A stretch of DNA of 23,388 nucleotides from JBGSMF01 sp964651475 (GCA_964651475.1 CAZYXV010000050.1:1-23388); one strand, 5' to 3'. Positions 1 through 7,307 are shown, counted from the stretch's first letter. Notes: generated by a model from the letters alone, not told the origin. Numbers and translations are program-made.

Positions 1-648
<648 letters not shown>

Positions 649-709
649 GTGATGTGGGGAAATTGAAGTCCTCAAGTTCGCGTTCTATTCAGTTTTTAGG
701 GTATCTGTT

Positions 710-734
710 TTCAAATGTCTGTGTGATATTTGAA
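710..734 (+). other. Hairpin in 23S-5S spacer
   Basis: TTCAAAT at 710-716 pairs with ATTTGAA at 728-734 across an 11-base loop, in the roughly 95-base spacer between the 23S and 5S rRNAs. It is placed where a processing stem for rRNA maturation would be expected. No tRNA is present in this spacer. The role in processing is inference. Confidence 0.4.
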
Positions 735-742
735 CAAACGTC

Positions 743-861
743 TCTTGGTGATCTATGCGGCAGGGGTACGCCCGGTCCCATCCCGAACCCGGAAGCTAAG
801 CCTGCCAGCGCCGATGGTACTTGGGGGGCGACCCCCTGGGAGAGTAGGTCATCGCCAAGAG
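743..861 (+). rRNA. rrf: 5S ribosomal RNA
   Basis: The sequence CCCATCCCGAACCCGGAAGC at about 777-796 is the conserved 5S core, and GAGAGTAGGTCATCGCC near 840-856 is the conserved 3' part. The ends pair as helix I: TCTCTTGGTGAT at 741-752 with ATCGCCAAGAGA at 851-862. The length of about 118 bases is normal. A short T run (TTTTTGTTT, 863-871) follows the helix directly, so helix I plus the T run could act as a weak terminator. The next gene nevertheless starts only 27 bases downstream, so some read-through into it is possible. Exact ends are uncertain by a few bases. Confidence 0.96.
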
Positions 862-887
862 ATTTTTGTTTAAGTTTGCAGAGGGAC

Positions 888-1715
888 ATGATCACCAGCC
901 GCGCCAACCCAAGGATCAAGCAGTTGCGTGCGTTGCGCCAGCGCAAAGAGCGCGACTCCACGCAGTTGTTTGTTGTGGAAGGCATCGCGCACGTCGCCGC
1001 CGCCATTGAGGCGGGGGCGCACGTGGAATATGTATGCTACGCGCCAGAGTTGCTCACCAGTCCCTTTGCGCGTGAGATGGTTGAGCGCGAGTCGGCGCGT
1101 GGGTTGCCTTGTTATCCCACTGCGCTGGATGTGTTCGAGTCTGCTGGCGAGAAGGAGCATCCTGCCGGCGTGCTGGCCGTCGTTCGCCAGGAGCGCGTGG
1201 AATTGGATTGCCTGGCGCCGAATAATTTTGATTTTGGCGTCGCGCTGGTGTCGCCGCAGGACCCCGGCAATATTGGCTCAATCTTGCGCACGATTGACGC
1301 GGTGGGCGCCAGCGGGTTGATTTTGCTCGACGGCGGCGCGGATGTGTACCATCCCACCGCAGTGCGGGCCAGTATGGGCGCGCTGTTTTCCAAAAAGGTG
1401 GCGTCGGCCACTTTTAGCCAGTTTGCGCACTGGGCGGAGCGGCACGCTTTTCACGTCGTGGGCACATCAGCGCGGGCCAGCGGCGATTACCGCGCGGCAG
1501 CTTATGCGCGCCCGTTGCTTTTGTTGATGGGCAGCGAGCAAAAAGGGCTGACTGAAGAGCACATGACGAGGTGTGACGAGCTCGTGCGCATACCGATGGC
1601 GGGCAAGACAAGCTCGCTGAATCTGTCTGTTGCGGCGGGGGTGATACTGTACCAGGCAGTAACGCGCGTGGCCGACACCTCGCCACTGCCGGGTCGTCCG
1701 GTGGAAAAGAACTGA
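888..1715 (+). CDS. TrmH/SpoU-family RNA 2'-O-ribose methyltransferase
   Basis: A 275-residue SPOUT-superfamily enzyme expected to transfer a methyl group from S-adenosylmethionine to a ribose 2'-hydroxyl in rRNA or tRNA. The N-terminal part (residues about 7-95, beginning NPRIKQLRALRQRKERD and containing FVVEG) is a SpoU substrate-binding domain. The catalytic knot follows, with motif 1 DPGNIGSILRT from residue 125, motif 2 MGSEQKG near 214, and motif 3 IPMAGKTSSLNLSVA from 235, including the conserved Asn245. The start at ATG 888 is chosen because GAGGGA lies just before it and longer versions of the frame run through the 5S gene. It directly follows the rRNA operon, so it may be partly co-transcribed with its possible target. 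It converges with the next gene with a gap of only 7 bases. The exact target nucleotide cannot be read from sequence; the RlmB/TrmH-like subfamily is likely. Confidence 0.93.
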   Translation: MITSRANPRIKQLRALRQRKERDSTQLFVVEGIAHVAAAIEAGAHVEYVCYAPELLTSPFAREMVERESARGLPCYPTALDVFESAGEKEHPAGVLAVVRQERVELDCLAPNNFDFGVALVSPQDPGNIGSILRTIDAVGASGLILLDGGADVYHPTAVRASMGALFSKKVASATFSQFAHWAERHAFHVVGTSARASGDYRAAAYARPLLLLMGSEQKGLTEEHMTRCDELVRIPMAGKTSSLNLSVAAGVILYQAVTRVADTSPLPGRPVEKN

Positions 1716-1722
1716 ATCGGCC

Positions 1723-3729
1723 TCAGCGCTGCAGTGCTATGGCGTCGTCGGGCAGCCGCACGCCATCTGGCCCTATTGCCTCGAGGCGCGTCCCCGTGGC
1801 CGGATCGTACATCCCCACGATGAGGCGGCCGGCATTGCGGGGCGCGGGGATGACGTGCACATCCACAATACGGTCGCCGGCTTGCCATAATTGCGTCGGG
1901 GCCAGCCCTTGCGCAGGCGCGCCATCGTGTTGAGCCGCAAGCTTACCCTCTGTGTCCAGCAGTTGCGCGAACACTTGATAATCGCGCCCCGGCGCATCTA
2001 CCACGTACCACGTCAGCGTCACAACGGTTCCGGCTTGCGTTTCTGCGCTACTGGATTGCTGCAACTGTATGGCGCCTCCGAGGATGGCCAGGGGTGTGAT
2101 TGGCCTGGTTGAATTGAGTTGCCAGAGCGCGGATAAATCGTGGAATCGCCAGCCGAGCAAATCAAAGACAAACACGCGCGAGCTTGCCAACGCGGCGCGC
2201 AAGCCAGCCGCGTCAATTGGCTGACCGTGCGTGGCCCATCCCGGCGCATAAGCGTCAAACGTCTCGGCCCGCGCGGGCAGATCGGCCCCGCCATTGTAGA
2301 ACGCAAAATCGCGCGCGTCGGCGTAAGGCGGGATCGCCACCGCGCCGCTCGGCGCAAAAGCAAAGGGGCGCGGACATGCCGTGCCAGTCCCGCGCGATCC
2401 GAAAAAGTACGGCGCATTGACCCACGTTATCTCTCCCTCGCTTGCCTGCCGCGCCGCGGCGGCCATCATCTGCCCTATCTCCCCGGCGTAACCCTGGTAG
2501 CGCAACTGGCAGCGAGTATAGGGAAAAAGGCAAAAGGCAAAAAGTAAAACATAAAATGTAAGAGGTAGAACATAGCACGCAATACGCAACACGTAATACG
2601 TGACCCGTAGGGGTAATACGTGATTTTGATATGGGGTATTTGAGATAGTGTATTTGAGATGCGGTATTTGAACCGGCAGCGCCCACACCAGCGCCGCGCC
2701 GACCGAGCCGAGGTAAAACAGGCGCGGGCTGCCAGTCACGTAAGCGGGATCGAGCAGCAGGATGGAGGGGAGCGCGGCCAGCCCCCAGATCAGAACGCCA
2801 AAAGCATAAAGCCGCGCCTGGCGCAGCGCGCGCGCCAGCCAGTACAGCCCGGCCAACGCGGCGATGGCCATAATCGCCAGCCAGACCTGGTTCTGCCAGG
2901 CCAGCGGGGCTATGGGATAGACGAGCGCTTGCGCGAACGGCAACACGTTGGACGGCGCGGCTTGCCACGAAAACACACGCCCCTCCGCGCTTGACTTGGG
3001 CACGAGCCACCACGCCAGTGCAAAGAGGGCCGGCTCGGCCAGGAATGACAGGGCAGGGCGAATGTGAGACATGATGCGCGGCGTGCAAGGGAGAGACGTA
3101 CTGTGTACTGCGTATTGCGTATTGCTCAAGTTCAACCCCTCTAGCGCCAGGATCAACAGCGGCGCGATGACGCCAGTTTCTTGGGTTAACACAGCCAGCG
3201 CCAGCGCCGCGTGCGCCGCTGCGAACCAGCCCCAGCCGCCCCGTGCGCGCCAGGTCATGTACAGCGCCAGCGTCAACAAGATGAATAACGTCACCAGCGG
3301 GTGAACGAACGACCCGATATAAGGCACGGCTTCGTAGCTAAACGGGTAGAATGCAAACAACACTCCCGCCGCGCCGCCGAACAGCAGTCCAGAGCCGCGC
3401 CCAGACATTTGCGCCAGCCGCTGTCCCAGCCAGCATACCAGCCCCGCGTTAAGAGCGTGCGCCAGCACATTGAGCAGGTGCAGCGTAAATGCATCGTGCC
3501 GCCCCAGCAGCGCGTGCAGCGTTTGCCATATCGCAAAGCTCAGGGGCCGGTAATAGCCGTGCCCACTGGCGTCCACAAAAAAAGACAGGATCGAGCGACC
3601 TTCCATCCACCGAAAATGGCCGGTGGGATCGTCGTTGAAAAAGCCAAACTGCAGCGCGGGCGCGTAAAACGCCAGCGCAACGGCGGCCACCAGGATGCAC
3701 GTCAGGGCGAGAAGAATTTTCTGGTTCAT
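1723..3729 (-). CDS. GT-C-type integral membrane glycosyltransferase-like protein with C-terminal beta domain
   Basis: A polytopic membrane protein of 668 residues. After the first membrane helix it has FFNDDPTGHF (acidic pair at residues 33-34), then YYRPLSF near 60 and HLLNVLAHALNAGL near 84. This pattern is seen in GT-C superfamily enzymes of the PMT/TMTC type, which move sugars from polyprenyl-phosphate donors on the outer membrane face. About ten hydrophobic segments precede a soluble C-terminal beta domain (roughly residues 545-668, with VGMYDPATGTRLEAI). ATG 3729 is preferred over TTG 3735; neither has a clear ribosome binding site, but an extended -10 lies upstream. Two stretches (encoded by 2522-2668 and 3098-3125) are heptanucleotide repeats read in frame, which is unusual. 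The transferase role is inferred from the membrane pattern and acidic pair; substrate unknown. Confidence 0.75.
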   Translation of the reverse strand: MNQKILLALTCILVAAVALAFYAPALQFGFFNDDPTGHFRWMEGRSILSFFVDASGHGYYRPLSFAIWQTLHALLGRHDAFTLHLLNVLAHALNAGLVCWLGQRLAQMSGRGSGLLFGGAAGVLFAFYPFSYEAVPYIGSFVHPLVTLFILLTLALYMTWRARGGWGWFAAAHAALALAVLTQETGVIAPLLILALEGLNLSNTQYAVHSTSLPCTPRIMSHIRPALSFLAEPALFALAWWLVPKSSAEGRVFSWQAAPSNVLPFAQALVYPIAPLAWQNQVWLAIMAIAALAGLYWLARALRQARLYAFGVLIWGLAALPSILLLDPAYVTGSPRLFYLGSVGAALVWALPVQIPHLKYTISNTPYQNHVLPLRVTYYVLRIACYVLPLTFYVLLFAFCLFPYTRCQLRYQGYAGEIGQMMAAAARQASEGEITWVNAPYFFGSRGTGTACPRPFAFAPSGAVAIPPYADARDFAFYNGGADLPARAETFDAYAPGWATHGQPIDAAGLRAALASSRVFVFDLLGWRFHDLSALWQLNSTRPITPLAILGGAIQLQQSSSAETQAGTVVTLTWYVVDAPGRDYQVFAQLLDTEGKLAAQHDGAPAQGLAPTQLWQAGDRIVDVHVIPAPRNAGRLIVGMYDPATGTRLEAIGPDGVRLPDDAIALQR
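2522..2668. repeat. Degenerate heptanucleotide tandem array inside the GT-C gene
   Basis: Twenty-one consecutive 7-base units can be laid out without a slip. On the plus strand they include GGCAAAA twice (2529-2542), then AGTAAAA, CATAAAA, TGTAAGA, later CGCAATA, CGCAACA, CGTAATA, and finally alternating GGTATT-type and TGAGATA-type units. The last part therefore looks like a 14-base repeat (2636-2668). The total is 147 bases, or 49 codons, so the array is neutral for the reading frame. Because 21 bases equal 7 codons, the encoded peptide also repeats every seven residues (YVLRIAC, YVLPLTF, YVLLFAF) and forms a hydrophobic segment. Similar degenerate heptamer repeats are known as STRR sequences in cyanobacteria. 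Confidence 0.8.
3098..3125. repeat. Four-copy heptanucleotide tandem repeat inside the GT-C gene
   Basis: Four 7-base units, GTACTGT, GTACTGC, GTATTGC and GTATTGC, run without a gap. On the coding (minus) strand they encode part of the stretch SNTQYAVHSTS, a polar loop between hydrophobic segments. The motif is close to units in the larger array at 2522-2668 and to the intergenic units at 21821-21862, so it is counted as the same repeat family. Confidence 0.75.
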
Positions 3730-3756
3730 TGGCAATTCGAGTGTTTGATTTGCCCT

Positions 3757-3765
3757 ATTTTACCA
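3757..3765 (-). promoter_or_regulatory. Candidate extended -10 promoter for the GT-C gene
   Basis: On the minus strand TGGTAAAAT (3765 down to 3757) has the form of an extended -10 element, 27 bases before ATG 3729. No convincing -35 is seen. The resulting leader would be about 20 bases long and lacks a clear Shine-Dalgarno sequence. Confidence 0.35.
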
Positions 3766-3784
3766 CGAGCCTGCACCTTTACAG

Positions 3785-3812
3785 TTGCGCTCTGGCAAGG
3801 CGGTGATACAAT
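3785..3812 (+). promoter_or_regulatory. Candidate promoter for the first CreD-like gene
   Basis: TACAAT at 3807-3812 is preceded by TGA at 3804-3806, giving an extended -10 (TGATACAAT). A weak -35, TTGCGC, lies at 3785-3790 with a 16-base spacer. It sits 37 bases before the start codon at 3850, which has AGAAGG at 3835-3840 as a ribosome binding site. Confidence 0.45.
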
Positions 3813-3849
3813 ACCGGTAACTTGTCCATACGGCAGAAGGGTAGAAAAA

Positions 3850-5286
3850 ATGCTAAACCGACTTGTGCAATGGTTTACGGTAGAACCGGCCGTCGGCGTG
3901 TTGATGGTCACGACGGCGATGGTGTTGTTTAGCTCGGCTTTCCAGTTACACAAGGAAACGTCGGGGAATTTCTGGCCCTGGATGCGGCGCATCATCGAAG
4001 CGGCGGTGGGCGCGGCGTTATTCATTGGCCTGGTATGGGCGTTCCGGGCGATTCTCAACGATAACATCACCACTTTTCATTCAACGCACGGCAGTCTTTC
4101 GGATGCGAGCCGCGCCAGCGCCTGGTCCATCTGGGGGCGGCCCCATACCCAAATCGAGTTGTCCATCAACCATTCCCACGAGGTCGAGGTCGAGGAAGAG
4201 ATTCCGCGGGAGGACCCGGCCCAGCCCCCTCTCTACCGGATTGTAAAGCGACGTGAGACTGTGCCGCAAAATAGCATCACCAGTTTTAGCGGCAATGTGG
4301 ACATGCGCCTGAGCGAGCGCGAAAAGGGCTATGCGCTTTACAGCGGTTATGTCATTGATGTGGTGTTGAACTATGATGTTGTGAACGATTCATCCATAGA
4401 GACCGACGCTACTTTTACTTTCCCGCTTGCGGAGGGACAAACGCTTTTCGAAAACTTTGTAGCCAAGATGGACGGCCGCGACCTGAGTTCTGATTTGCGT
4501 TTCGCGTCCAATGCAGTCTCTTGGACAACCAGGATGAAGCCTCGGCAGCAGAGCCAAATCGTCATCTCCTATTCATCGCGCGGCATGGATTATTTTTATT
4601 ACCAGGTTCCCGTCCAACGCGAGATCAAGAATTTTGCCTTGACGCTCACGATTGACCGCCTGCCTGTTTCGCTCTTGAATTACCCCGAGCGAGTCATCAC
4701 GCCGACGGAAGTCAGGCCCACCAGCGACGGGCGCGGCTCAATTTTGACCTGGACATTGGATCGAGCCATCACCACAGCCGGGATGGGGGTGGCGCTGGTC
4801 CCGCCCGAGCAACCGGGCGCCAAGGTTTTGCGCGTATTGTTGGTTTCTCCCTATGCCCTGACCCTGCTGGGCGCAATGTTGGCCTTGACCCTGCTGATTT
4901 GGGGGCTGCAAGTGCGTTTTCTCGACCTGGCGCTGCTTTCGGCCGTATACACCATGCAGTTTCTGTTGATGGCTGCCATCAGTGACTATTTCTTTGGTTT
5001 TTGGGGGGCGCTCGCCGTCGGCGCGGCGCTGACATTGTTTCTGGCCTACCTGCTTTTCCGCAAGCTGCCCTCACGCCCCTTGCAGATCATTATCTATATT
5101 CTCGTCGCATTCTTTTCTGTCGTCTATCCGCTCTCCGGACTGCTGACGGAATTGGTTCACCGGAATGCCTTTAATATGCTTTTGCAGGTAGGACTGATTT
5201 TGCATATCACCGCTCTGTCGCTTTATGCGAGCGGAAGGCCCAAAGACATTTCTCCGGCGGCGTTTATGTGTCAGCGGCAGGCATAG
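3850..5286 (+). CDS. CreD-like integral membrane protein (paralog 1)
   Basis: A 478-residue membrane protein of uncertain function. Two N-terminal hydrophobic segments (about residues 14-33 and 46-66) are followed by an extracytoplasmic beta-rich domain (about 75-325) and a C-terminal block of about six membrane helices (about 330-465). This topology, one beta domain between N-terminal and clustered C-terminal helices, resembles the CreD inner-membrane family, but I see no decisive CreD signature. The start is fixed by AGAAGG nine bases upstream of ATG 3850; a longer frame would run back over the divergent gene. The next gene (5511-7043) is clearly a paralog: compare FTFPLAEGQTLFENF with YRFPLSPETKLYQDI, and SRGMDYFYYQVP with TWGMDWFVFEIP. 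A palindromic repeat begins on its stop codon. Confidence 0.7.
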   Translation: MLNRLVQWFTVEPAVGVLMVTTAMVLFSSAFQLHKETSGNFWPWMRRIIEAAVGAALFIGLVWAFRAILNDNITTFHSTHGSLSDASRASAWSIWGRPHTQIELSINHSHEVEVEEEIPREDPAQPPLYRIVKRRETVPQNSITSFSGNVDMRLSEREKGYALYSGYVIDVVLNYDVVNDSSIETDATFTFPLAEGQTLFENFVAKMDGRDLSSDLRFASNAVSWTTRMKPRQQSQIVISYSSRGMDYFYYQVPVQREIKNFALTLTIDRLPVSLLNYPERVITPTEVRPTSDGRGSILTWTLDRAITTAGMGVALVPPEQPGAKVLRVLLVSPYALTLLGAMLALTLLIWGLQVRFLDLALLSAVYTMQFLLMAAISDYFFGFWGALAVGAALTLFLAYLLFRKLPSRPLQIIIYILVAFFSVVYPLSGLLTELVHRNAFNMLLQVGLILHITALSLYASGRPKDISPAAFMCQRQA

Positions 5287-5386
5287 GGATGCGGAAGAAA
5301 ATAATTATCCCAATGTCGCCGCGTAGGAGCGCGATTATCGCGCCCAGAGGGCGCTCCTACAGAATTTTGGGGACAATTTCTTTTTC
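5284..5386. repeat. Composite palindromic repeat A, copy 1 (MITE/REP-like)
   Basis: The core is an inverted repeat GTAGGAGCGC (5322-5331) / GCGCTCCTAC (5350-5359). The left flank GGATGCGGAAGAAAATAATT (from 5287) is almost identical to that of copy 2, and the right flank GAATTTTGGGGACAATTTCT (5361-5380) resembles the right flanks of copies 2 and 3. It overlaps the stop codon of the preceding gene. This is the shortest copy and lacks the central insert of the other two. Confidence 0.75.
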
Positions 5387-5403
5387 CCTTGCCCCCTGGC
5401 AGC

Positions 5404-5461
5404 CTGTCGGAGAGGCGCTCTACGCGCCGTCCTCGGCGGCCTGAGCGGGGTTCTCCGACAG
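5404..5461. repeat. Palindromic repeat B, copy 1
   Basis: CTGTCGGAGA (5404-5413) and TCTCCGACAG (5452-5461) form perfect 10-base arms around a GC-rich centre containing GCGCTCTACGCGCCGTCC. The same element occurs in opposite orientation, with an extra internal segment, at 23249-23329. It lies 50 bases before the start codon of the second CreD-like gene, adjacent to repeat A copy 1. Confidence 0.8.
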
Positions 5462-5510
5462 CTTGCCAGGATGCCGGCCTGGGGGTTTTGAGGCGCGAAC
5501 CGGATAGAGT

Positions 5511-7043
5511 ATGGAGCAGGTCAAATCTCTGCTGGAAAATTGGAGTAGCCGCGAGCCTGCGGCCAGCCTGTGGCTGGTTATTGCGGCCGCCTGTTTCTTG
5601 GGCGCGGTCCTTGCCCGCTCGCGCAGCAACAGCGATCGTGTTGGAGAGTGGCCCCGCTGGTTAATGACGTCGCTTGCCCGCACGGCGGCGTTTGCCGCCG
5701 TGCTCCTGATCTTTTATTTCTTGTTGAACAGCGACTATGCGGCCTTTAACAAAATCTATGCCTCATTCACGACCGGCGGCAGCTTGAGCAACCGGGCGTG
5801 GCAGACATGGCGCGATCAGTATGGCGGTGCCTACCGCCAGCAAGATTTGCACGTCGCGCACTATACGACGAGCGAAACGCTGGAAGCAATCCAACCCACC
5901 GATCCGGCGCTGCCGGTATTGTATCGCAATGTTCGAGTGGAACAGCCTGTTTTGCAAGCGAGCATCACCCGTTTTTGCGGGCAGGTGACGATGAACAGGG
6001 TTGATTCCGCTCATCTCGGCGATACATTCAACGGCTATCAGTTGGCCGCCCTGTACGAATATGATATATCCAACCCCGCAGATACAGAAACGCGCGTCGA
6101 GTATCGCTTTCCACTTTCGCCAGAAACGAAACTCTACCAGGACATTCATATCCGGGTGAACGGAGAAGAAATTCCTTTCCAGGTCATTTCGGGGACAATG
6201 GCCTGGGAGGGCCGGATGGAGCCGGGTGAAAAGAATGTTGTTTCGATTCGGTTCACAACCTGGGGAATGGATTGGTTTGTCTTTGAGATTCCATCGCCGC
6301 GCCAGGTGACAGATTTCAAGTTGGCGGTGGCGTTAGACACCGATAATTGCTGACTGTATACCGAGCCGGAAAACGGCGGCATCCAGTTGGATGTGAAAAA
6401 AGAACCACCCAACAAGTTAATCACCTGGACGATTGAGCGCGCTATCCTGTCGCCGCGAATGAGTTTGAGCTTGCGCCAGTCCTGGCCTTACGCGCCCTAC
6501 CAAGAAATGATCGTCGCATTGCCCTACGCGGGGCGCGCCCTGGTCTTGTTCCTCTCTCTGGCTACGCTAACCATGTTGATTTGCGGCGCGCCGGCTAGCC
6601 TGAGACAGATTGCTTTGCTGGCTTGCCTGTTTGCCCTGCCGTACCTGGTTTTGATGGCAGGCGGCGTTCCTGCGCCGTCATCCGTTGCCCCGGCGCAGTT
6701 TGCGCGTTACCAGGTCAACGCTTTGCCCGTCATTTCAATTGTCCCGCTATTACTTGCTTTTATCGTACTGCGCGAGCCAGCAGGTTGTCGGAGCTGGCAT
6801 AGGGATGCCAGCCTGCTCCCCGACAGGCCGCTAGACCGCCTGCCATTGATATTGATCCTGGCGCTGCTGGCTCTCTTTATGGCAGGCTATCCATTTATCG
6901 GCCTCGTTCCGAATGAGCAAAAGCGCAATGCTTACGAAAGCCTGGTTCAGGCGGCAATGATTGCGTATGTTTTCGGCCTGACACTTTACGTCCGCCTGAG
7001 GGACTTTAAACAAAACCCGTCACCTATGGTAAAATATCCATAG
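5511..7043 (+). pseudogene. CreD-like membrane protein (paralog 2) interrupted by one in-frame TGA
   Basis: A single frame runs from ATG 5511 to TAG 7041-7043 (511 codons) except for TGA at 6351-6353, after ...ALDTDNC. Both sides align with the neighbour 3850-5286, and the junction aligns without a gap (LDTDNC-stop-LYTEPE against IDRLPVSLLNYPE), placing the stop opposite a serine. It would otherwise have the same plan: N-terminal helices (about 18-36 and 50-69), a beta domain (about 80-320) and C-terminal membrane helices. The upstream piece (5511-6353, 280 residues) ends inside the beta domain; the downstream piece has an ATG at 6387 but no good ribosome binding site. TAG at 5505-5507 bounds the start, and no strong Shine-Dalgarno is seen. 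A palindrome inserted at about 6780-6829 adds about 18 residues between helices. A nonsense mutation, a sequencing error, or recoding would each explain the TGA; the first two are more likely. Confidence 0.7.
6780..6829. repeat. Palindromic repeat B-like element inserted in the coding frame of paralog 2
   Basis: A two-level hairpin: TGTCGG (6786-6791) pairs with CCGACA (6820-6825), and inside it CTGGCAT (6794-6800) pairs with ATGCCAG (6805-6811) around the loop AGGG. It shares the TGTCGGAG core with repeat B at 5404 and 23249. It encodes REPAGCRSWHRDASLLPDR, a polar stretch absent from the paralog, where FRKLPSRPLQIII joins directly. The insertion keeps the frame. Confidence 0.75.
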
Positions 7044-7090
7044 CGCAACGCAATCAACCGCTGGCGCTGCGACAACATTGATAGACACCC

Positions 7091-7285
7091 TTGAATAAAC
7101 AGTCGTCGTCCTAAAAACGCTGGCAGGCGTCCTTAAACAAACATCCGTCATCCAAAAAACACCCATCGTCATCATTAAACAAACAGTCGTCGCCCCAAAA
7201 ACACAGATCGGCATCATTAAACAAACGGTCGTCACTCTAAAAACACAGATCGGCATCATTAAACAAACAGTCGTTACTCTAAAAG
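7091..7285. repeat. 42-bp tandem array made of 21-bp half units
   Basis: Four full 42-base units start at 7091, 7133, 7175 and 7217, and a partial fifth starts at 7259. Each begins TTAAACAAAC (first copy TTGAATAAAC) and has a second half beginning with an A run such as CAAAAACACAGATCGGCATC, so the basic period is 21 bases. There are no unique spacers. A-rich tracts recur about every 21 bases, two helical turns. Read in the frame of the downstream gene, the array gives a seven-residue repeat (IKQTVVT, LKTQIGI) open from 7099 to the TGA at 7318-7320, but with no ATG, GTG or TTG start. This stretch is the main content of the 289-base gap between genes. Confidence 0.85.
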
Positions 7286-7289
7286 CGCC

Positions 7290-7307
7290 GGGTGGCGCGC
7301 GCCACCC
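7290..7307. promoter_or_regulatory. Perfect 18-bp palindrome upstream of the helical-protein gene
   Basis: GGGTGGCGCGCGCCACCC is fully self-complementary and ends 13 bases before the AAGGAG ribosome binding site of the gene at 7333. It could be an operator for a dimeric regulator or an RNA hairpin near the ribosome binding site. It directly follows the tandem array. Function is not shown by the sequence. Confidence 0.45.

Noticed and set aside
654..887. Longer start for the RNA methyltransferase
   Set aside because: The extra frame would run through the end of the 23S spacer and the whole 5S gene; ATG 888 has GAGGGA just before it and the conserved domain starts there.
6365..6377. Selenocysteine insertion element after the TGA at 6351
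   Set aside because: The stem is only four base pairs and cannot be extended, the paralog has serine rather than cysteine at the site, and no selenocysteine gene is in the window.
7091..7285. CRISPR array
   Set aside because: The units are directly adjacent with no unique spacers of constant length, the units themselves vary, and no cas genes are near.
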